DNA from: an uncultured Bacilli bacterium
GTDB taxonomy: Bacteria > Bacillota_I > Bacilli_A > RF39 > UBA660
DNA: 7,088 bases
Direction of reading: 5' to 3'
Assembly: GCA_947599755.1 (NCBI GenBank)
Contig: CANQFO010000053.1
Span: 1 to 7,088 of the forward strand
This document shows positions 1-5,403 of the stretch, in pieces (position 1 is the stretch's first letter; each line of letters opens with the position of its first letter). Below the pieces are notes generated by a model that saw only the letters and a list, made by a program, of their open reading frames with translations, was not told the origin of the DNA and made no database searches. A program made the translations under genes and the position numbers.

Positions 1-1
1 A

Positions 2-2419
2 ATGACAGGTTCTGGAAAATCAGAATTTATTATTACTTATGTCTTATCCATGGCATTAAATTATCATCCATATGAAGTATCTTTTGTCCTAATTGATTAT
101 AAAGGAGGAGGACTTGCTGGGGTATTTGAAAACAAAGAAACAGGAATGAAACTTCCACATCTTGCAGGAACAATAACCAACTTAGATACAGTAGAAATGA
201 ATCGTTCATTAGCCTCAATTCAAAGTGAACTAAGAAAAAGACAAAGAATGTTTAATGAAGCAAGAGATAAATTAAATGAAAGTACAATTGATATATATAA
301 ATATCAAAGTCTATATCGAAAAGGCTTAGTAGAAAAACCAATTTCTCATTTATTTATCATAAGTGATGAATTTGCTGAATTAAAAGATCAAAGACCTGAG
401 TTCATGGATCAATTAATCTCTACTGCACGTATTGGAAGATCTTTAGGAGTACACTTAATTTTAGCAACTCAAAAACCAGCAGGAGTAGTAAATGATCAAA
501 TATGGTCAAACTCAAAATTTAGAGTATGTTTAAAAGTACAAGATAAAGCAGATAGTATGGATATGATCAAATGTCCAGACGCTGCAGAGTTAAAAAATCC
601 AGGTAGATTTTATCTTCAAGTTGGATACAACGAATTATTTGCCTTAGGGCAAGCAGCATGGGCAGGAGCACAATACTATCCAACTGAAAAAAGAAAGAAA
701 AAAGTAGATCAATCTATTCATATTATTGATAATGTAGGAAATACAATTAAGTCCCTTGATACTAAACAAAATGAAGTAAAAGTAGAATCCAAAGGAGAAG
801 AAATAACAAACATAGTAAGATATATTGTAGAAAGAGCTCAAGAAGAAAATATTCATATTGAAAAATTATGGTTAGATAGAATCCCTAATATTATTTATAT
901 TGATAAGTTAAAAGAAAAATATAACTTTCAAATTAAAAAGAATCAAATTAATCCAATAATTGGAGAATATGATGATCCAGATAATCAAAAACAAAATATT
1001 TTAACTTTACCTTTATCACAAGAAGGAAATACAATTATTTTTGGTTCTGCAGGAAGTGGAAAAGAGTTAATGCTATCAAGCATTGTTTATTCAACTATTA
1101 CAACACATGATTCTAAAGAAGTAAATTTTTATTTAATTGATTTTGGAGCAGAAACATTAACAATGTTTAAAAATGCTCCACATGTAGGAGAGGTATTATT
1201 ATCTACAGAAAGTGAAAAAATAGAAAATTTATTTAAGTTTATTGTAAAAACAATAGAAGAAAGAAAAAAAACATTTGTAGATTATAATGGTTCTTATGAT
1301 TTTTATATCAATCATGGAGGAAAACAAATCCCTATGATAATTATTGCAATCAATAATATAGAAGCATTTTTAGAAACATATCAAGACTATGAAGAATTAA
1401 TTGGTCAATTAACTAGAGATTGTCTAAAATATGGTGTAGTATTTATTCTTACAACAAATGGTCCAAATACAATAAGATATAGATTAAAACAAAATTTTCG
1501 CCAAAATATTGTCCTACAATTTAATGATCCATCAGATTATAGTACAATCCTATCAGGAGTAAGAAAAAAAGAACCATCAAAAGCATTCGGTAGAGGATTA
1601 ATTGATTTAGAAGGAATATTTGAATTTCAGACAGCTTATCCATATAAAGAAGAAAAAATGAGTGATTACATTAAAATAGTTTGTAGTAAGTTAAAAGAGA
1701 TTTGTGACTATCAAGCAAAACCAATTCCAATCTTACCAGAAATAATTACAATGCAAACAGTAGAAAGTAATTTAGGAAATTTAAAAACAATTCCAGTAGG
1801 AATGGAAAAAGAATCTCTAGAAATCGCAACAATTAATTTAAACAATATGTATTTATATAATATTACAGGAGAAGATATTAGCTCTTCACCAGATTTTCTA
1901 GAAGGAATAATAAAAATAATAACAAAATGTCCAAATACCAATGCAATTGTATTAGATTCATTAAGTACTTTACAAGAAATAAATGATCAAAAAATTCTAT
2001 ATTGCAAAGAAAGATGTACAGAAGGAATAAATAAGTTAGCAGAATTATATAACAATGCAAACAATACAAATATAACAACAGTATGTATGATTATAGGAAT
2101 AACCTCATTATTATCAAAATTAACTCCAACAGAAAAAGACAATTTTACAACTTTATTAACAAATATCAAGAATACGAATCAAATAAAAATTATCATAGTT
2201 GATACAATTGATAATATCAAAAGTATTAATTATGAAACATGGTATAAAAGTTTAACTGATTTGTCAGAAGGAATATGGATAGGAAATGGCATAGGCAATC
2301 AATTTACATTAAAAGTAACCACTAGTGCTAGAATATTAAGAGCAGAAATAGAACCTAATTTTGGATATATAATAAGAAAAGGAAAAGCTACCCTAATTAA
2401 GTTAATTTCAAATGAATAA
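2..2419 (+). CDS. essC: Type VII secretion motor ATPase EssC, C-terminal part (5' truncated by window)
   Basis: FtsK/SpoIIIE-family ATPase of the Firmicute T7SS (EssC/YukBA), the membrane motor that exports WXG100 and LXG-type substrates. The Met at base 2 is not the start: it lies inside the Walker A motif (MTGSGKS, residues 1-7; its first Gly is just outside the window), so the FHA domains, membrane helices and start are upstream. Domain 1 (about residues 1-235) has Walker A and an intact Walker B (IISDEF, D122-E123). Domain 2 (about 330-560) has a weakened Walker A (GSAGSGKE, 348-355, Glu where Ser/Thr is usual) and N451-N452 at the Walker B position. Domain 3 (about 600-805) keeps the fold-like pattern and the typical C-terminal GYIIRKGKA segment but no recognisable Walker A. 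The 805 residues are about the C-terminal half of a usual EssC of roughly 1,480 residues. yukD follows after 32 bp without a terminator, so they are probably one operon. Family assignment is firm; loss of activity in domains 2 and 3 is inferred. Confidence 0.95.
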   Translation: MTGSGKSEFIITYVLSMALNYHPYEVSFVLIDYKGGGLAGVFENKETGMKLPHLAGTITNLDTVEMNRSLASIQSELRKRQRMFNEARDKLNESTIDIYKYQSLYRKGLVEKPISHLFIISDEFAELKDQRPEFMDQLISTARIGRSLGVHLILATQKPAGVVNDQIWSNSKFRVCLKVQDKADSMDMIKCPDAAELKNPGRFYLQVGYNELFALGQAAWAGAQYYPTEKRKKKVDQSIHIIDNVGNTIKSLDTKQNEVKVESKGEEITNIVRYIVERAQEENIHIEKLWLDRIPNIIYIDKLKEKYNFQIKKNQINPIIGEYDDPDNQKQNILTLPLSQEGNTIIFGSAGSGKELMLSSIVYSTITTHDSKEVNFYLIDFGAETLTMFKNAPHVGEVLLSTESEKIENLFKFIVKTIEERKKTFVDYNGSYDFYINHGGKQIPMIIIAINNIEAFLETYQDYEELIGQLTRDCLKYGVVFILTTNGPNTIRYRLKQNFRQNIVLQFNDPSDYSTILSGVRKKEPSKAFGRGLIDLEGIFEFQTAYPYKEEKMSDYIKIVCSKLKEICDYQAKPIPILPEIITMQTVESNLGNLKTIPVGMEKESLEIATINLNNMYLYNITGEDISSSPDFLEGIIKIITKCPNTNAIVLDSLSTLQEINDQKILYCKERCTEGINKLAELYNNANNTNITTVCMIIGITSLLSKLTPTEKDNFTTLLTNIKNTNQIKIIIVDTIDNIKSINYETWYKSLTDLSEGIWIGNGIGNQFTLKVTTSARILRAEIEPNFGYIIRKGKATLIKLISNE

Positions 2420-2451
2420 TAAAAATATAAAAAACAAATAAGGAGAAAAAG

Positions 2452-2709
2452 ATGGATAATAATAAAATATTGATAGAAATAGAAATTCCATTAATAGAAA
2501 AATCTTATGATTTATATATTCCAATTAATAAAAAAATTGGAACAGTAAAACGATTAATAGAAGAAGCACTAGTAGAATTAACAGATAATGCCTATGAAAT
2601 AAAAAAAACAACTAATTTTTATAGTAAAGAAACAGGACAAATATATGATGTAAATAAAAACGTAAGAGAAACAGATTTAAAAAATGGTTCTAGAATTATT
2701 TTGATATAA
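2452..2709 (+). CDS. yukD: YukD/EsaB-like ubiquitin-fold T7SS protein
   Basis: An 85-residue protein matching the YukD/EsaB family in length (about 80 residues), composition and position beside essC. It shows a beta-grasp pattern: strand ILIEIEIP (about 6-13), second strand YDLYIPI (19-25), helix VKRLIEEALVEL (32-43), then short strands ending in GSRIILI (79-85). There is no C-terminal Gly-Gly, which agrees with the family being non-conjugating. It is cytosolic, with no signal peptide or membrane segment. In B. subtilis and S. aureus its relatives are needed for T7SS function or regulation. Start supported by AGGAG at 2441-2445, 6 nt before the ATG. It ends 11 bp before the next ORF, whose Shine-Dalgarno overlaps its stop codon, so the two are probably co-translated. 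Confidence 0.85.
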   Translation: MDNNKILIEIEIPLIEKSYDLYIPINKKIGTVKRLIEEALVELTDNAYEIKKTTNFYSKETGQIYDVNKNVRETDLKNGSRIILI

Positions 2710-2720
2710 GGAGAAATGAT

Positions 2721-2927
2721 ATGACAGAATACAATCAATATGTAATTGCAATAAACAAAATATTTGAATGCACCAATAAAATGAGAGAAAACTGGAAAAA
2801 TATAGACAATATTAATTATATTGAAAGTATTGAAGAATATAAGCAAATAGTAATTGATAATGCCAAATTATTTAGTAATACAAAAGTAATAGAAGAAAAA
2901 GCGATGGAGGAATTAGGAGATGATTGA
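2721..2927 (+). CDS. Small helical protein of T7SS operon, WXG100-like turn (unknown function)
   Basis: Not recognised with certainty. The 68-residue acidic protein has no signal peptide or membrane segment and looks like two helices (about 4-24 and 32-65) joined by a turn at MRENWKNIDN (21-30). The Trp-Lys-Asn at 25-27, followed by a YIESIEEYKQ helix, resembles the region after the WXG turn in many Firmicute WXG100 proteins. However, Gly is replaced by Asn, the first helix is short, and the protein is about 30 residues below the usual 100. No YxxxD/E export motif is present. AAGGAG (2708-2713) overlaps the yukD stop and gives good spacing to this ATG; an ATG at 2716 in another frame stops after two codons. 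It overlaps the next ORF by 8 bp. Position suggests a T7SS partner, adaptor or chaperone; this is inference. Confidence 0.72.
   Translation: MTEYNQYVIAINKIFECTNKMRENWKNIDNINYIESIEEYKQIVIDNAKLFSNTKVIEEKAMEELGDD
2906..2910 (+). promoter_or_regulatory. Ribosome binding site inside upstream ORF
   Basis: GGAGG lies within the end of the 68-residue ORF, 9 nt before the ATG at 2920. It fixes the start of the 69-residue ORF and indicates translational coupling through the 8-bp overlap. A second AGGAG at 2915-2919 abuts the ATG and is too close to serve. Confidence 0.7.
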
Positions 2928-3129
2928 AAAATTAACTTATGAAGAAGTATTAAAAATTTCCAGTGAATTAAAAAATAGTGCAGAGATCATCCACAAGTTA
3001 ATGATAAATAAAACATCTGATGAATTACAAGATTTTATTTCCACAGTAGAAGGCTATTCAAAATATTTAGAAACCATAGTAGAATTAAATAAAGATGCTG
3101 ACAAAGCAATAGAAGAACTAAAATCATAA
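2920..3129 (+). CDS. Small helical protein, last gene of T7SS operon (unknown function)
   Basis: Not recognised. The 69-residue protein is rich in Glu, Lys and Leu, with no Trp, Cys, signal peptide or membrane segment. It is predicted by eye to be a helical hairpin: helix 1 about 6-29, a break at NKTSD (30-34), helix 2 about 35-67 with hydrophobic spacing (FISTVEGYSKYLETIVEL). The hairpin shape and size match the preceding ORF, and the two overlap by 8 bp, so a heterodimer is plausible. It lacks the WXG turn and a YxxxD/E tail. Start chosen from GGAGG at 2906-2910. Its stop codon merges with the A-tract of the terminator hairpin, so it is the last gene of the unit. Possible roles are T7SS accessory factor, effector chaperone or small helical partner; none can be decided from sequence. 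Confidence 0.7.
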   Translation: MIEKLTYEEVLKISSELKNSAEIIHKLMINKTSDELQDFISTVEGYSKYLETIVELNKDADKAIEELKS

Positions 3130-3160
3130 AAACCGTAAGAATTATTCTTACAGTTTTTTT
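3128..3160. terminator. Rho-independent terminator, probably bidirectional
   Basis: Stem GTAAGA (3135-3140) pairs with TCTTAC (3146-3151) across a 5-nt loop. It is extended past a C/A mismatch by AAAAAC (3128-3133) with GTTTTT (3153-3158). Seven T follow on the + strand (3154-3160), and the five A at 3128-3132 read as T on the - strand. It ends the T7SS operon and lies 25 bp beyond the stop of the convergent SpoIID-like gene, so it can serve both. Confidence 0.85.
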
Positions 3161-3185
3161 ATGAAAAATGAAGAAAATAACAAAA

Positions 3186-4256
3186 TTATGATAATTCTCG
3201 TACATATTTATTAAGTTGAACTTTAGGAAAATAATAATTTAAAATACTAAAACAATTACATCCATTTTTTGCAAGTTCATTTGCACCAAAAATACTAAGC
3301 CCTAAAGAATTTCCCCAACCTTTAGTAATAATTCTTAAAAAATCACGATTAAGAATAAAATTAGCATTTAAAGATTTTAACCGAAATAATTCTTGTAATT
3401 GCTTTCCAGAATAAATTTCTTGATCGATTTTTACTTTCTGTAAAAATCTCTTTTCATCAGTTTCTAAAACTTGAATTATACTATGAGAAGACATAGGATG
3501 ATGAAAAATTTTATTTAATTCAGAATAAGAAAAATCATGTATTTCAATAGAATAAGGAGAAGCTAAATCCCATAAACTACGTACACTAGACAAATAAGGA
3601 TAAGAACGATGAGAAAAAGTTTGTCCACAATTTGAAAAATGAACAAAAGGCAGAATATAAGAATGTTGATAGGTCAAAAACAAACAATCTGTCTCATCTA
3701 TTGCTTTCTCCAATTGTCGATAAATCACATCATAATGATCAATCCAAGCTAATTTATAGTAAGAAATTGGCTTATAAATACAAAAATCATTAATAGAAGG
3801 AATAACATTTTTCTCATTCATCTTAGAAAAAGCAAAAGTACGATACAAAATGGCAAGAGACTTAATTGCTTCCAATTCTAGCGGATGCGGAAAAAGATTA
3901 GTTGCCAAAACACCTAATAAATATTCTTTCAAAGTAATTTCAATTAAAGCATTATCTTCTAATTGAACAGTAACCAAATATTGTTCATTAGAATAATATA
4001 AGTTTTCTTTTAACAATTCAATTTCCTTTTTTTCATCAATTTCCAAAGTCTTAACAACGATACCATCAATAACAAGAAAAACCTTTTTCCCATGAAAAGA
4101 AATTTGATTATTACGAATAAAATTTTTCGTTCTCCTACTCATTTCTTGATCATTAGCTTGTAAACCTAATTCTTTAGAAAATTCATAAGACATAGTTAAA
4201 TATAAGTATAAAATATCCTCAGTACCATTATTCCTAATTTCATATTTATAAAACAT
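3186..4256 (-). CDS. Divergent SpoIID/LytB-domain protein without signal peptide
   Basis: SpoIID-family proteins are lytic transglycosylases that cut peptidoglycan glycan strands stripped of stem peptides. Matches to the family, in order: EYLLGVLAT (111-119), LELEAIKSLAILYRT (126-140), FSNCGQT (207-213, usually SxSGGxT), PYLSSVRSLWD (220-230), YSGKQLQELFRLKS (282-295), GWGNSLGLSIFGA (313-325, usually GxGHGVGMSQYGA) and a closing ILNYYFPKVQL (338-348). Asn120 stands where the family has the Glu of its EMP segment, and Asn316 replaces the His of GHG, so activity is doubtful. About 105 N-terminal residues lie ahead of the domain and are not recognised. No signal peptide or membrane helix is visible, unlike sporulation SpoIID. 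The start is supported by AGGTGA (4261-4266 on the complement). It follows the phospholipase-like gene by 56 bp with no terminator seen, so the two are probably co-transcribed. A non-enzymatic role is possible. Confidence 0.82.
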   Translation of the reverse strand: MFYKYEIRNNGTEDILYLYLTMSYEFSKELGLQANDQEMSRRTKNFIRNNQISFHGKKVFLVIDGIVVKTLEIDEKKEIELLKENLYYSNEQYLVTVQLEDNALIEITLKEYLLGVLATNLFPHPLELEAIKSLAILYRTFAFSKMNEKNVIPSINDFCIYKPISYYKLAWIDHYDVIYRQLEKAIDETDCLFLTYQHSYILPFVHFSNCGQTFSHRSYPYLSSVRSLWDLASPYSIEIHDFSYSELNKIFHHPMSSHSIIQVLETDEKRFLQKVKIDQEIYSGKQLQELFRLKSLNANFILNRDFLRIITKGWGNSLGLSIFGANELAKNGCNCFSILNYYFPKVQLNKYVRELS

Positions 4257-4260
4257 AGTA

Positions 4261-4266
4261 TCACCT
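4261..4266 (-). promoter_or_regulatory. Ribosome binding site of SpoIID-like gene
   Basis: AGGTGA on the complement, 4 nt before the ATG at 4256. It supports a start that leaves no room for a signal peptide. The same AGGTGA plus 4-nt spacing precedes the Abi_2 gene. Confidence 0.65.
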
Positions 4267-4312
4267 AAAAATAGTATGAAACAATAAAAGAAAAAGTATA
4301 CAAAAAAGGAAA

Positions 4313-5284
4313 TTAAAACTCAAAATATTTTAAATCTTTATCTAAATTACAATCAAGACCAGTAACATAACTAGAATTAATAAATAATTTATCTAATTCA
4401 ATGTTTTTTCCATGAATATAATCAAAACTAGCACAAATTAAAACTTTTGCTAATTTAATTGATTTTAAATACAAATCAAGAAAAGATTCTGTACTAGTAA
4501 TAGTATAAGTAGTAGGATTTCTCCATAAAAAATGCTCAGAATTTAAAAAATGATGACGATCAATTAAAGGATAATGATAACTAATAGCTTCAAACCGAAA
4601 AGCCTTTTTAGAAGTAAAAGAGTCAACTAATTTATAGCAAAATTTTTTCCAACCTAACGGATCTCTTCTAAATAAAACCAGAGCATGTTTCATCTGAATA
4701 AGAGCTTGATAATAAATAGTATCCATATGGTGATAATGAAAAGTATCTTCAAAACTATAACGAATAGTTGAATTCAATTTTTTTGAAAAAGGAGATAATT
4801 GAAAACAAAATTTTCCAATAGGAAACCGATAAGGATGAATATTACAACGTCTTTTAACCATATCGTTATCAATAAAAGTTTCCATAAATTCATGTAAATT
4901 TCGATAGCGATAAGTATTAGGAATATCTTTTTGAAAATTTCCCGTTTTATAAAAAACATATGGATGTACAGTAGAATCAAGCACATAATGACAAATCATT
5001 CCCGCTAAATAAGAACAAACATCTCCATCAGACTCAAAATGATTTTCTTTAATATAGTTAATTAAACAAAGAAAATATTGTTGACTTTGATTACGATGAA
5101 AATATTGGGAAAAATTACGAATTTTTTTCCCAGGAAGAGGACGAAATAAACGATAAAACATCAAAGCATCCATACTTTGACCAAACATTCGCATACGAGG
5201 ACAATCAATATTTTTTTGAATATTTTCTGGCAAAATATCATATACATCTTGAGCAAAATAAGCATGAGTAATGGTTGCAGGCAT
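4313..5284 (-). CDS. Zinc-dependent phospholipase C-like protein (Zn_dep_PLPC family)
   Basis: A 323-residue member of the zinc-dependent phospholipase C/S1-P1-like fold, recognised by the N-terminal MPATITHAYFAQDV and its metal-ligand pattern. Likely ligands are His7, Asp39 (GQSMDAL, 36-41), His99 and Asp103 with His107 (ICHYVLDSTVHPYV, 97-110), and His131/Glu135 (HEFME, 131-135). These positions look intact, so a metallohydrolase is plausible; the substrate is unknown. No signal peptide or membrane helix is present, so the protein is probably cytoplasmic, unlike secreted clostridial alpha-toxin types. The C-terminal half (from about 200) is less family-like and rich in aromatic and basic residues. 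The start is supported by AGGGGG (complement of 5292-5297, about 7 nt upstream) and by the typical MPA beginning of the family. It is the first gene of the - strand pair and is read from an extended -10 promoter in the divergent spacer. Confidence 0.85.
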   Translation of the reverse strand: MPATITHAYFAQDVYDILPENIQKNIDCPRMRMFGQSMDALMFYRLFRPLPGKKIRNFSQYFHRNQSQQYFLCLINYIKENHFESDGDVCSYLAGMICHYVLDSTVHPYVFYKTGNFQKDIPNTYRYRNLHEFMETFIDNDMVKRRCNIHPYRFPIGKFCFQLSPFSKKLNSTIRYSFEDTFHYHHMDTIYYQALIQMKHALVLFRRDPLGWKKFCYKLVDSFTSKKAFRFEAISYHYPLIDRHHFLNSEHFLWRNPTTYTITSTESFLDLYLKSIKLAKVLICASFDYIHGKNIELDKLFINSSYVTGLDCNLDKDLKYFEF

Positions 5285-5307
5285 GAAAAATCCCCCTTTA
5301 AAATAGA

Positions 5308-5323
5308 ATTGTTAGTAAACAAT
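5308..5323. repeat. Short inverted repeat at predicted transcription start of - strand pair
   Basis: ATTGTT (5308-5313) and AACAAT (5318-5323) form a perfect 6-bp inverted repeat around AGTA. It covers the +1 position predicted from the - strand -10 box. It could be an operator or a leader hairpin, but such short repeats are frequent by chance in AT-rich DNA. Confidence 0.3.
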
Positions 5324-5327
5324 ATAA

Positions 5328-5336
5328 ATTATAGCA
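5328..5336 (-). promoter_or_regulatory. Extended -10 promoter for the phospholipase/SpoIID-like pair
   Basis: On the complement the sequence reads TGCTATAAT: a perfect TATAAT (5333 down to 5328) with the TGN extension. No good -35 hexamer is seen at 16-18 nt. It implies a leader of about 36 nt before the ATG at 5284. Confidence 0.65.
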
Positions 5337-5377
5337 CACAAATTCACGAAAATTTCATACTTTTCTTCTTGATAATA

Positions 5378-5386
5378 TGATATAAT
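5378..5386 (+). promoter_or_regulatory. Extended -10 promoter for the Abi_2 gene
   Basis: TGATATAAT: a perfect TATAAT at 5381-5386 with the TGN extension; the -35 region (around 5358-5364) is poor. Transcription would begin near 5392-5393, giving a leader of only about 11 nt that is filled by the AGGTGA ribosome binding site (5394-5399). Confidence 0.7.
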
Positions 5387-5403
5387 CTATACTAGGTGAG
5401 ATT

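Noticed and set aside
2..4. ATG at base 2 as the start of the ATPase gene
   Set aside because: It falls within the Walker A motif, so the gene must begin far upstream of the window.
644..856. - strand ORF resembling a membrane protein
   Set aside because: It is antisense to essC. Poly-Phe/Ile composition comes from reading Lys/Glu codons in reverse, and there is no plausible ribosome binding site.
2721..2927. UGA recoding (Mycoplasma-type genetic code) suggested by the extreme AT content
   Set aside because: Trp is encoded by TGG in several genes, and TGA ends the 68-residue ORF exactly at an operon-like overlap.
4774..4986. 70-codon - strand ORF, very hydrophobic
   Set aside because: It lies wholly inside the phospholipase-like gene in another frame. 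Its hydrophobic, Ile/Phe-rich composition is what AT-rich shadow frames give.
5369..5374. TTGATA as a -35 box
   Set aside because: Only 6 nt separate it from the TATAAT at 5381-5386, far short of the needed 16-18 nt.
5177..5380. 67-codon + strand ORF
   Set aside because: Most of it is antisense to the well-supported phospholipase-like gene and the rest covers the promoter spacer. It has no ribosome binding site or family resemblance.
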